From: Actinomycetota bacterium
GTDB lineage: Bacteria; Actinomycetota; Actinomycetes; Streptosporangiales; Streptosporangiaceae
Assembly (NCBI GenBank): GCA_027314515.1
Contig: DAHVAR010000179.1
Location: forward strand, 30,637 to 94,636
Direction: 5' to 3'
DNA length: 64,000 nt
In this document: positions 17,836 to 25,842 of the stretch, in pieces
How positions within the stretch are numbered: position 1 is the first letter of the stretch
Layout: every line of letters starts with the position of its first letter
Translations under genes and position numbers: made by a program
The notes under the pieces: generated by a model
The model's database searches: none
The model's input: the letters and a program-made list of their open reading frames with translations, nothing else
Told to the model about the DNA's origin: nothing

Positions 17836-19530
17836 ATGAATCGCAAAATCGCAGGCAGCGTAGCTGCGGCTGCGGTCCTCGGACTGGGGATCGCAGCCTG
17901 TGGCTCCTCGCCGAGCTCATCCAGCAACAGTTCGGGCAAGCCGCTGTCGATCGTCACGACGGCGCTCTCACCGATGACCGACAACTTCAACCCGTTCCTG
18001 CCAACTTCGACCGGGTACCTGACGCACTCAGTGAACCTGTACGACGAGCCGCTGATGGTGTACAACACCCAGAACACCGGCGAGCAGCCGGTGCCCGAGC
18101 TGGCCACCGGGGCCGTATGGTCTAACGGCGGCAGGACGCTCACGATCACCACCAGATCAGGCGTGAAGTGGAGCGACGGCAAGCCGTTTAGCTCAAGCGA
18201 CGTCGCGTTCACGTTCAACCTGATCAAGAACAACCCAGCGCTGAACGCCAACTGGTCGATCCCGATCCCCGCCAGCGTGACCACGACGAATTCCACGACG
18301 ACCGTGCTGACCTTCGCGCAGCCGGAGCTGGCCAGCGCTTACTACATCTTGCAGACGCCCATCGTGCCCGAGCACATCTGGCAGAGTGTCTCCAACCCGG
18401 TGACCTATCCCGACGCCAACCCCGTTGGCACCGGCCCGTACGTGCTCGACCGCTTCAGCTCGACGGGCTACACCATGAAGGTCAACCCTGACTACTACGC
18501 CAAGGCCAGCCTGCACGTGCCGGAGCTCAGCTTCCCCGCGTACGCGGGCAACGCCAACCTGCTGCCGCCTTGCTCAAACGGCACGATCGACTGGTGCGGG
18601 ATCTCGATCTTCGGTGTCCCGCAGAACTACCTGTCCAAGAGCACTGACAACAAGACCTGGACCGCATCGGCGCCGTACTTCAGTGACAACAACGTCGTCG
18701 GCCTCTGGTTCAACGTCACCAAGGCACCACTGAACGACCCGGCCGTGCGCCAGGCGATCAGTTACGCCATCAACCGCCAGCAGCTGTCGACGGACGGCGA
18801 GTCCAACAACGAACCGCCCGAGACCAGCACGGCAGGGATGATCCTGCCTGCCCAGAACAGCTTCCTGCCGTCCTCGCTCGCCGGCAACATCCCGGCGGCC
18901 GGCGACCAGTCCAAGGTCAGCTCCATCCTGACCGCCGACGGCTACAAGCAGGCTGGCGGCAAGTGGGAGAAGAGCGGAAAGCAGATCACGTTCAGCATCT
19001 CGGTGCCAGTCGCCTATAGCGACTACTACGCCGACGCGCAGCTGCTCGTGAAGCAACTGAACGCGGCGGGCTTCAACGCCTCGGTCGATGGCGTTCCGGG
19101 TAGCAACGGCGGCACCGTCTGGGCGCAGCAGCTCGGGAGCGGCAACTTCGACACCGCCATCCACTGGGGAGCCCAGGGGCTCACCCCGTACTTCACCTAC
19201 AACAACTGGATGAACTACACGCTGTCGGCACCGATCGGCAAGACCGCTGGCGCCGACTACGGCCGGTTTAACGACCCGGCGGCACAAGCCGCGCTCAACG
19301 CCTACCAGGCCGCCACCACCCCCGCTGAGCTCAGCGCCGCGCTTGCGACGCTGGCGAACATCGAGTCCACCCAGGTCCCGGTGGCGCCGCTGCTTCAGGG
19401 CGCGTCGTGGGCGGAGTTCTCCACTCGCGACTACACCGGCTGGCCCAGCAAGGCCAACCCGTACATGGACCCAGGTCCGAACATCCCGGAGATGCTCGCC
19501 GTGATCCAGCAGCTCAAGCCAGTTTCCTGA
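17836..19530 (+). CDS. ABC transporter solute-binding lipoprotein
   Basis: A 564-residue extracytoplasmic receptor of the SBP_bac_5 (peptide/oligosaccharide) family. It has a lipoprotein signal with basic start MNRKIAG, hydrophobic core, and lipobox ending at Cys22 (GIAAC), followed by a Ser-rich linker. Family blocks include NFNPFLP, VKWSDGKPFSSSDVAFTF, PVGTGPYVLDRF and DPAVRQAISYAINRQ. The sequence is rich in Tyr, Asn and Trp, as usual for sugar-binding members. ATG follows GAGG. A strong hairpin lies right after the gene, and the high dose of receptor usually needed could be achieved by it protecting the 3' end of the upstream mRNA. Confidence 0.93.
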   Translation: MNRKIAGSVAAAAVLGLGIAACGSSPSSSSNSSGKPLSIVTTALSPMTDNFNPFLPTSTGYLTHSVNLYDEPLMVYNTQNTGEQPVPELATGAVWSNGGRTLTITTRSGVKWSDGKPFSSSDVAFTFNLIKNNPALNANWSIPIPASVTTTNSTTTVLTFAQPELASAYYILQTPIVPEHIWQSVSNPVTYPDANPVGTGPYVLDRFSSTGYTMKVNPDYYAKASLHVPELSFPAYAGNANLLPPCSNGTIDWCGISIFGVPQNYLSKSTDNKTWTASAPYFSDNNVVGLWFNVTKAPLNDPAVRQAISYAINRQQLSTDGESNNEPPETSTAGMILPAQNSFLPSSLAGNIPAAGDQSKVSSILTADGYKQAGGKWEKSGKQITFSISVPVAYSDYYADAQLLVKQLNAAGFNASVDGVPGSNGGTVWAQQLGSGNFDTAIHWGAQGLTPYFTYNNWMNYTLSAPIGKTAGADYGRFNDPAAQAALNAYQAATTPAELSAALATLANIESTQVPVAPLLQGASWAEFSTRDYTGWPSKANPYMDPGPNIPEMLAVIQQLKPVS

Positions 19531-19568
19531 GCACTGCCCCGACCACTACGACATCCCTCACGGGCGCT

Positions 19569-19600
19569 GCCTGCCCGGCCGGACTCCCGGCCGGGCAGGC
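19569..19600 (+). terminator. 14-bp-stem hairpin between receptor and glucosidase genes
   Basis: GCCTGCCCGGCCGG and its exact reverse complement are separated by the 4-base loop ACTC, giving a 14-bp GC-rich stem. It lies in the 114-bp gap between the lipoprotein stop and the GH3 start, with no T run. Such hairpins commonly act as partial terminators or 3'-end stabilisers, so receptor mRNA would exceed glucosidase mRNA. Confidence 0.75.
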
Positions 19601-19644
19601 GGCCAGCGCCCGGAAATCACGTTCAGCCAGGGACCAGATGCCTC

Positions 19645-22266
19645 ATGACCAGCCAGCCACTGACAACCCGCACGTTCGGTGACACCGAGCCTGCCTTCCT
19701 GCCACCAACCGCAAGCGGCGCTAGCGAGCGCAGCCTCGTCGCGAGACTGTCACTAGCTGAGAAGGTACAGCTGCTGACAGGCGCCGACAGCTGGCGAACC
19801 TATGCTTGTCCGGCCATCAGGCTGCGCTCCATGGTCACCTCGGACGGCCCAGCGGGCGTGCGGGGCACCACGAAGGACGAGCGCAAGCCGTCGGCATGCC
19901 TGCCCTGCCCGTCTGCCCTCGGCGCGACCTGGGATCAAGAGCTCGTCTACCGGCTGGCAGCAGCACTCGGCGCCGAGGCCCGGAGCAAGGGTGTAGACGT
20001 GCTGCTGGCGCCAACAGTAAACCTGTTGCGCTCCCCTCTCGGCGGCCGCGGTTTCGAGTTCTTCGGCGAAGATCCCGTGCTCACGGCGGTGCTGGCGGCG
20101 AGTTACGTGCGCGGCGTCCAGTCCGCCGGCGTGGCGGCTACCGTCAAGCACTTCGTGGCGAATGACACCGAGACCGGGCGACGAACATATGACGTCCGGA
20201 TCAGCGAGAGCGTGCTGCGAGAGCTCTACCTCATGCCGTTCGAGGCATGCGTGCGCGAGGCTGGTGCCTGGCTCGTGATGGCCGCCTATAACAAGGTGAA
20301 CGGCACTGGGATGACCGAGAGCGTCCGCCTGTTGCGCGACGTGCTCAAGAAAGAGTGGGGCTTCGACGGAGTCGTTACCTCGGACTGGGACGCCGCCCGC
20401 AGCACGCAGGCGACCGCGCTCGCGACACTTGACCTATCGATGCCCGGACCGGACGGGCCCTGGGGCGAACTGCTGCTCCGCGCGGTCGCCGACGGATCCA
20501 TCAGCGAGGACGTGATCGACGACAAGGTGGTCAGGCTCCTCCGGCTGGCCCGCCGGGTCGGCGCGCTTGGTGGCCCGGACGACGGGCTGGCCGACGGGCT
20601 GGCCGCCAAGGTATCGTCCGGCTACGGCCCGGCCGCGGCGGCCGCCGCGGTCGCCGCGCCAGCCGGCGACAGCCACGCTGCCCCCGCGCTCGTCGATGAC
20701 GGCCTGCTGCGGGAGGCCGCCGCGGCGTCCTTCGTGCTGCTGCGCAATCGTGATAACGCTCTGCCCCTCGACGTCAGCGCAGTGGCCAGCGTGGCCATCA
20801 TCGGCCCCAATGCGCTCTATCCAGTCATCCAGGGCGGCGGCAGCGCCGGCGTGATTCCGGTGTCCGTAGCGGTCCCGGCCGAGGCCATCGGCGCCGCACT
20901 GGCCGGGCAGGCCGCTGTTCGCACGGCCGCCGGCTGCCGGACCTGGCACTCGGTGCCGGAGCCACCGGCTGGCTCGCTGCACGACCCGGTCACCGGAGAG
21001 CCAGGTGTCCGGCTGGAATTCATCGACCGGGACGGGTCGATCATCGCCGGCGAGCACCGGTCGTCGACGAACCTGGCCTGGTGGGATGGTGTCCCGAAGG
21101 GCATCGGCTGGGGCGAGCCAGGCCTGATTGCGCTGACAGCTACATTCCGGGCCAGCACGCCGGGAAACTATATGTTCGGCGCTGCCGGAGTCGGCGGGCT
21201 GCAACTGGTCGCGGACGGGGTTACTGTCATCGACGGCGAGACTGACGTCCCTGGCGATCCGGTCGAGGCCATGACCAGGCCGGGCGAGCTGCGGGCGGCG
21301 CTCTGGCTGGAGGCCGGGTCACAGACACGGCTGCGGCTGGAGTTCAGGCCAGCCGCGGACGGAGCCGGCCCGCTCGCCGTCCGGCTCGGCATAGTCCCGG
21401 TGGCCGACGACGACAACTTGCTGGCGGCGGCCGTGGCGGCCGCCAAGTCAGCCGACGTCGCGATCGTCGTCGTTGGCTCCGCGGAACTGACCGAGAGCGA
21501 AGGCTTCGACCGGTCGACGCTCGCGTTGCCTGGCCGTCAGGACGAGCTCATCAGCCGGGTCACGGCAGTCAACAGCAACACGGTAGTCGTGGTGAACTCC
21601 GGGACTCCGGTTCTGATGCCGTGGGCCGCGGAGGCGGCAGCGGTCCTGCTCGCCTGGCTGCCCGGACAGGCCTTTGGCGCGGCGCTGGCAGATGTGCTGC
21701 TCGGACGCACCGAACCTGGCGGCAGGCTACCGGTGACCCTTCCGGCCGCGGAGTCGGACAGCCCGGTGCTGCACGCGGTCCCCGCCGCCGATGGCACGCT
21801 CAGCTATTCGGAAGGGCCGCTGATCGGCTACCGCGGGTACGACGCCGCGGGCGTCGCGCCGGGATACCCGTTCGGCTACGGCCTGGGCTACACGGCGTGG
21901 AGCTACGAGTCGATCACCTGCGCCCGGGAGCTGGCCGCAGGCGAGGACCTCCAGGTCACCGTGACCATTGCCAACACCGGCACCCGGCCCGGTAAGGAAG
22001 TGGTGCAGGCTTACCTGGCTGCGCCACCCGCGCCTGCCGCGCCTGCAAGGTCCCGCTGGCCGGTACGGGTGCTGGCCGGGTTTGCCGTGACACGAGCCGC
22101 TCCCGGTGAGTCGGTCCAGGTTCGCCTGACGATTCCGGCCAGGCTCTTCGCCAGGTACAGTGAGGAGCTGGCTACCTGGATGACGCCGGAGTGCGAGTAC
22201 ACCGTCCATATCGGCAGGTCCTCGCGGGACCTGTTGCTCGCTGCCACTGTGCAGGTCGGCGCCTGA
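19645..22266 (+). CDS. glycoside hydrolase family 3 beta-glucosidase with PA14 domain
   Basis: An 873-residue enzyme. The N-terminal (beta/alpha)8 domain has SDGPAGVRG, KHFVANDTE (about 169) and the nucleophile D247 in VTSDWDA. The second domain with LLRNRDNALPL and the acid/base region follows. Residues about 430-570 form an inserted PA14-like sandwich (AGEHRSSTNLAWWDG, FRASTPGNYMFG). The last 80 residues are the fibronectin-III-like domain (VTVTIANTGTRPGKEVVQAYL). This order matches cytoplasmic actinobacterial beta-glucosidases. There is no signal peptide, so it should hydrolyse substrate already imported by the upstream transporter. It probably releases glucose from beta-glucosides or cello-type oligosaccharides. 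Confidence 0.93.
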   Translation: MTSQPLTTRTFGDTEPAFLPPTASGASERSLVARLSLAEKVQLLTGADSWRTYACPAIRLRSMVTSDGPAGVRGTTKDERKPSACLPCPSALGATWDQELVYRLAAALGAEARSKGVDVLLAPTVNLLRSPLGGRGFEFFGEDPVLTAVLAASYVRGVQSAGVAATVKHFVANDTETGRRTYDVRISESVLRELYLMPFEACVREAGAWLVMAAYNKVNGTGMTESVRLLRDVLKKEWGFDGVVTSDWDAARSTQATALATLDLSMPGPDGPWGELLLRAVADGSISEDVIDDKVVRLLRLARRVGALGGPDDGLADGLAAKVSSGYGPAAAAAAVAAPAGDSHAAPALVDDGLLREAAAASFVLLRNRDNALPLDVSAVASVAIIGPNALYPVIQGGGSAGVIPVSVAVPAEAIGAALAGQAAVRTAAGCRTWHSVPEPPAGSLHDPVTGEPGVRLEFIDRDGSIIAGEHRSSTNLAWWDGVPKGIGWGEPGLIALTATFRASTPGNYMFGAAGVGGLQLVADGVTVIDGETDVPGDPVEAMTRPGELRAALWLEAGSQTRLRLEFRPAADGAGPLAVRLGIVPVADDDNLLAAAVAAAKSADVAIVVVGSAELTESEGFDRSTLALPGRQDELISRVTAVNSNTVVVVNSGTPVLMPWAAEAAAVLLAWLPGQAFGAALADVLLGRTEPGGRLPVTLPAAESDSPVLHAVPAADGTLSYSEGPLIGYRGYDAAGVAPGYPFGYGLGYTAWSYESITCARELAAGEDLQVTVTIANTGTRPGKEVVQAYLAAPPAPAAPARSRWPVRVLAGFAVTRAAPGESVQVRLTIPARLFARYSEELATWMTPECEYTVHIGRSSRDLLLAATVQVGA

Positions 22267-22295
22267 TCATTGGCAGTCCGCGAACTCCGGGAACA

Positions 22296-22312
22296 GCTCC
22301 GCGGTGCGGAGC
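22296..22312. terminator. bidirectional terminator hairpin
   Basis: GCTCCGC and GCGGAGC with a GGT loop form a 7-bp stem in the 72-bp gap between the convergent beta-glucosidase and L-2-hydroxyglutarate oxidase genes. Confidence 0.5.
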
Positions 22313-22338
22313 ACGCCAGGCTCGGGGCAAGGCCGCAA

Positions 22339-23538
22339 CTAGGCCCCGATGATCCCTGAGATCACGTGCTCGGCGATGGCCAGGCTCGCCGTCGCGGCCG
22401 GGGACGGGGCATTGCGGACAAGGATCACGCGGCCTTCGGACTGCAGCACGAAGTCGTCTTCCAGGCTGCCGTCGCGGCGCACCGCCTGGGCGCGGACTCC
22501 CGACTTCGACCGGACCAGGTCGTCGAGCCTGAGGTCGGGCAGGTATGCCCTGGCCCTGGCCAGGTAACGGCGCTTGGACAGCGAGCCGGCGATTTCGCTG
22601 ATGCCACTGCGCCAGTGCCGCCGGGCGAGTTGCCAGGTGCCCGGCCACCAGGCAAGCGGCGCGAGCTCGCGCACGCTGACGTTCGTCCACCGGTAGCCCT
22701 CGAGCGCGAGCGCCAGGACCGCGTTCGGTCCGACATGCACGGTGTCGTCGACGTGCCGGGTCAGATGCACGCCAAGGAACGGGTAGCGCGGGTCGGGCAC
22801 CGGGTAGACCATTCCGCGGACCCGTTGCCGGGCGTCCGGCTGCAGCTCGTAGTACTCACCGCGGAACGGGACGATGCGCAGGTCGCCGGGCCGGCCCAGG
22901 CTCGCGGCGAAGTGATCGCCGTTAAGCCCGGCGCAGACGATCAGGTAATCGAAGTCCCGGGCTCCGGCGGCCGAGCTCACCCGCACCGCGGACGCGTTCT
23001 CGCGCACGCCGGTTACGCGCGTGCTCAGCAGCACCTCGCCGCCGGACGACTGCACCGCACGGGCGAGTTCCTCGCACAGCGCGACGTAGTCGACTGCCGC
23101 CGTATACGGCGAGTGCACCGCTGCCAGGCCGCGGACGTGCGGCTCAATCTCGGCGATCTCCGCCTGGCCGAGGCGGCGGATGCCGGGCACCCGGTTGAGC
23201 GCGGCGCGGCGCTCGATCTCGGCGAGACCGGGCAATTCCTGCTCTGCGACAGCCACGATCAGCTTGCCGAGCTCGCGGAACCGGACGCCGTGCTGCTGGC
23301 AGAACTCGCGGATCTGCCCGGCGCCGCGGCGGCACAGCGACGCCTTGAGACTGCCCGGCGGGTAGTACACACCCGCGTGCACTACCCCGCTGTTGTGGCC
23401 GCTTTGATGCGCGGCCACCCGGCCCTCCTTCTCCAGGACCGTTACCGCGACCCCGGGGAAGCGGATGGTCAGCTCCCGTGCGATCGCAAGGCCCAGGATC
23501 CCGGCGCCGACAACTCCCACCGACTTAAGCGACCTCAC
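22339..23538 (-). CDS. lhgO: L-2-hydroxyglutarate oxidase
   Basis: A 399-residue FAD-dependent oxidase of the DAO family. The dinucleotide-binding GAGILG is at residues 11-16, followed by VLEKEGRVAAHQSGHNSGVVHAGVYY, a signature of LhgO/L2HGDH proteins. PFRGEYYEL, PVPDPRYPFLGVH and the C-terminal NAPSPAATASLAIAEHV also match. It oxidises L-2-hydroxyglutarate to 2-oxoglutarate and recycles a side product of central metabolism. GTG start at the 23538 end. It is convergent with the glucosidase gene. The 197 bp between its start and the EamA stop contain no gene that I recognise. Confidence 0.9.
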   Translation of the reverse strand: MRSLKSVGVVGAGILGLAIARELTIRFPGVAVTVLEKEGRVAAHQSGHNSGVVHAGVYYPPGSLKASLCRRGAGQIREFCQQHGVRFRELGKLIVAVAEQELPGLAEIERRAALNRVPGIRRLGQAEIAEIEPHVRGLAAVHSPYTAAVDYVALCEELARAVQSSGGEVLLSTRVTGVRENASAVRVSSAAGARDFDYLIVCAGLNGDHFAASLGRPGDLRIVPFRGEYYELQPDARQRVRGMVYPVPDPRYPFLGVHLTRHVDDTVHVGPNAVLALALEGYRWTNVSVRELAPLAWWPGTWQLARRHWRSGISEIAGSLSKRRYLARARAYLPDLRLDDLVRSKSGVRAQAVRRDGSLEDDFVLQSEGRVILVRNAPSPAATASLAIAEHVISGIIGA

Positions 23539-23735
23539 ATCCGTGAGCCTGGTAGATGGCGGTGCTCAACGCAATCCCGGCTGTGCCGCCAGCAACTGAC
23601 GCGGGCCCGGCAACGGCCCCTGGCGGCACTTGTTACTCGATACGGCCCTCAGCGGCGGCCTTATCGACCCATATGCCAGGTTCCCGGCGACCAGATCGGA
23701 TGCTATGTGCAGGAGTCGCCTGTCTGGACGCCCGA

Positions 23736-25196
23736 TCAGCCGACGGCCAACGCGCGCGCGCGCCGACGGCCGGCACCTAATCCGCGGCCAGCACTCGTGC
23801 GGTTCGTCCCGCCCGGCCAGTGCCTGTTCGCCGACCCGGTCCCCTCTTCCGAGCGGAGGCTGGTAACGGTCCGGAGGCTGGTAGCCGATCGCCGTCCGGG
23901 TGCCATGCCAGCGCGGTTGCCGCCTCCGCGGTTGCCGCGCCAGTGGCTCGCGCCCCAGTGGCTCGCGCCCCCGCGGCTCACGCCCCCGCGGCTCACGCCC
24001 CCGCGGCTCACGCCCCCGCGGCTCACGCCCCAGGCGGGCCTGAGGCGACGGGCGAGCATGGCGGCTTCCTGATCCCGCAGCCGCGGGAACCGGGTACGCC
24101 TGACCACACTCGGCGCCTCGCCGGGCCCCGGTCGTGCGTTGGCGCTATCCGCGCCCCCGCGCGCAGTAGCCGGGCCACCTCGAGCGGCAGCCAGGCCCCC
24201 GCGCGCAGTAGCCAGGCCACCTCGCGCAGTAGCCAGGCCACCTCGAGCGGCAGCAGGACCACTGTGAGCGGCAGCCCACGCGAGGTCAGCCTCGGCTGTC
24301 CCGCTTGCCAGTGCCGGGGCGGCGCCGCGGCGGCGCTCGCTGCGAACAACCTGGTAGCTGCTCAGTCCGATGCCAGCGACGATGGCGAGGCCACCGGCGA
24401 CCTGAACTGGTCCAATCGGATCGGCGAAGAAGGCCGCCCCGAGGACGGCGCCCACCAGCGGCTCGATGTTCAGGAAAGCACCGGCCACGTCGGCGGCGAC
24501 CTTGCTCTGGCCGAGGGCGAACAGCGCTGTCGGGCCCACGGTGCCGGCCAGCACCAGGGCGGCAGCCGCAAGCAGTGCCGTTGGGCTCGCCGGTCCGGTC
24601 AGGTGATGCTCCGCGATCAGGGCTACCGGGAGGACCATTACCGCCGCGGACAGCAACTGCAGCCCGGTCACCGCGAGGGGATCGCGCCCGCGCAGCAGCC
24701 TGGCCTGCGAGACGGTGAAACCGGCCGATACCAGTTGCGCGGCTAGCACCAGTCCGTCGCCGCCGAGAGTCGATCCCGAACCCTGGCCGCCGGCGATGAA
24801 CGCGACGCCTACGAGTGACAGGCCGAAGCCAGCCCAGGCAAGAGGTCGCGCCACGCTGTGCCGCAGCATGGCTGCGAGGACCGCGACGAGCACCGGAGTG
24901 GCACCTATCAGCAGCGCCGCATGCGTCACACTGGTGCGCTCGATGCCCAGGTTCTGCAGGAGTACCGATCCGCCGTAACCGAGGCCGCCGCTGATCAGGA
25001 TCGCCGGGCTGCACGCCGCCCGCAGCCGGGACCGGTTCGCCGCCATCAAGATGGCGGCCGCGAAAGCGAACCTGGCGAACGCCAGCCAGGCGGGCGGCAG
25101 CCAGCCGAGGGCAACCTTCGAGAGCGGCACCGTAGTGCCCCACAGGACGCCGGCGGCTATCAGAGCCGGGAATATCAGGCGACGGTTGTAGGTCAT
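23736..25196 (-). CDS. EamA/DMT-family transporter with long repetitive C-terminal tail
   Basis: A 486-residue protein. Residues 1-292 form a standard ten-helix drug/metabolite exporter with two EamA halves (GVLWGTTVPLSKVAL near residue 20; ALGQSKVAADVAGAFLNIEPL in the second half). The remaining 190 residues are not membrane-like. They consist of repeats of the type AARGGLATARGG and SRGGV, then a basic Ser/Gly/Arg tail. Family members usually stop near 300-310 residues, so the tail is an acquired repeat extension or run-on in high-GC DNA. It is divergent from an Lrp-type regulator with a shared 69-bp control region, a common arrangement for amino-acid exporters. Confidence 0.85.
   Translation of the reverse strand: MTYNRRLIFPALIAAGVLWGTTVPLSKVALGWLPPAWLAFARFAFAAAILMAANRSRLRAACSPAILISGGLGYGGSVLLQNLGIERTSVTHAALLIGATPVLVAVLAAMLRHSVARPLAWAGFGLSLVGVAFIAGGQGSGSTLGGDGLVLAAQLVSAGFTVSQARLLRGRDPLAVTGLQLLSAAVMVLPVALIAEHHLTGPASPTALLAAAALVLAGTVGPTALFALGQSKVAADVAGAFLNIEPLVGAVLGAAFFADPIGPVQVAGGLAIVAGIGLSSYQVVRSERRRGAAPALASGTAEADLAWAAAHSGPAAARGGLATARGGLATARGGLAAARGGPATARGGADSANARPGPGEAPSVVRRTRFPRLRDQEAAMLARRLRPAWGVSRGGVSRGGVSRGGVSRGGASHWGASHWRGNRGGGNRAGMAPGRRSATSLRTVTSLRSEEGTGSANRHWPGGTNRTSAGRGLGAGRRRARALAVG
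23966..24025. repeat. 15-bp tandem repeat in the EamA tail
   Basis: Four exact copies of CGCCCCCGCGGCTCA, with two degenerate copies just to the left (GCGCCCCAGTGGCTC type). The unit is five codons and encodes SRGGV repeats on the minus strand. Confidence 0.9.
24161..24256. repeat. 21-bp tandem repeat in the EamA tail
   Basis: About four and a half units of the type GCGCAGTAGCCAGGCCACCTC, alternating with GAGCGGCAGCCAGGC variants. The unit is seven codons and encodes the ATARGGL-like repeats on the minus strand. Confidence 0.85.
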
Positions 25197-25197
25197 G

Positions 25198-25240
25198 ATC
25201 CAGAATCACCCGGCAGCCCACTCAATTCGGGATTCTGGAT
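25198..25240. promoter_or_regulatory. inverted-repeat operator of the Lrp/EamA divergon
   Basis: ATCCAGAATC (25198-25207) and GATTCTGGAT (25231-25240) are perfect 10-bp inverted arms, 33 bp apart centre to centre (about three helical turns), inside the 69-bp gap between the divergent exporter and regulator genes. This is the expected place and spacing for Lrp-dimer binding. Confidence 0.7.
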
Positions 25241-25251
25241 AGATAACGAGA

Positions 25252-25257
25252 TATTAT
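25252..25257 (+). promoter_or_regulatory. -10 element of the Lrp gene, leaderless
   Basis: TATTAT lies 8 bp upstream of the ATG at 25266, with no ribosome-binding site between. The left-hand operator arms overlap the matching -35 region. Confidence 0.5.
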
Positions 25258-25265
25258 TTGGGGTT

Positions 25266-25748
25266 ATGACTGTTCTACTTGATGAAATTGATCTGCAGCT
25301 GCTCTCGGAGCTGCAGGCAGACGCGGACCGAACTAACGTCGAGCTGTCCAGGATGGTGGGACTGTCGCCGGCCGCTACCTTGAACCGGGTTCGCCGCCTG
25401 AAGGCGTCGGGAGTGATCAAGGTCATCAGTGCGCGGCTGGACGCGACCGCGGTCGGGTTCCCGCTGCAGATGTACGTCGGTGCCACACTCGGCCGGCACG
25501 ACCCGCGATCGACCCGCGTGTTCGAGGACCAGGTCAGGGCCCTGCCGCAGATCATCGCGGCGGACAATGTCACTGGCGAGATGGACTACCTGCTGACGGT
25601 AGTGGCCCGGAACGTGGCCGAATTGCAGCAACTGCTAGCCACGCTCGCGGCGCGCGGTGGTCAGCGGCTGGTGACCTACCTGCGGCTGGAGGAGATCAAG
25701 CCGCCGTCCCGGCTTCCGCTGCTGCCAGGTACGCCGGTCTCCGGCTGA
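25266..25748 (+). CDS. Lrp/AsnC-family transcriptional regulator
   Basis: A 160-residue regulator. The N-terminal helix-turn-helix (LDEIDLQLLSELQADA, SRMVGLSPAATLNRVRRL) is followed by the RAM effector domain (residues about 65-145; GEMDYLLTVVA is the ligand-pocket region). The start is the ATG at 25266; the frame remains open for 400 bp upstream, but that part is antisense to the exporter gene. It is divergent from the EamA exporter and likely controls it and itself through the inverted repeat between them, in response to an amino acid. Confidence 0.92.
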   Translation: MTVLLDEIDLQLLSELQADADRTNVELSRMVGLSPAATLNRVRRLKASGVIKVISARLDATAVGFPLQMYVGATLGRHDPRSTRVFEDQVRALPQIIAADNVTGEMDYLLTVVARNVAELQQLLATLAARGGQRLVTYLRLEEIKPPSRLPLLPGTPVSG

Positions 25749-25761
25749 GACCGCCGCTACC

Positions 25762-25788
25762 CCAGGCGCCCCAGGCGCCCCAGGCGCC
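25762..25788. repeat. 9-bp tandem repeat, intergenic
   Basis: Three copies of CCAGGCGCC in the 94-bp gap between the convergent Lrp and DUF5996 genes. GC-rich and partly self-complementary (GGCGCC), so it may also terminate transcription. Confidence 0.7.
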
Positions 25789-25842
25789 ACGGGCGCCCGG
25801 TCGGCGCGCTACGAAGGCGCACCTAGTTAACGCCGGACGCGG

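Noticed and set aside
22366..24072. 568-codon plus-strand frame opposite lhgO and the EamA tail
   Set aside because: Low-complexity, no domain, and antisense to a clear FAD oxidase. Long stop-free antisense frames are expected at this GC content.
23966..24256. CRISPR-like array
   Set aside because: The 15- and 21-bp units are contiguous without spacers and lie inside a coding frame; no cas gene is near.
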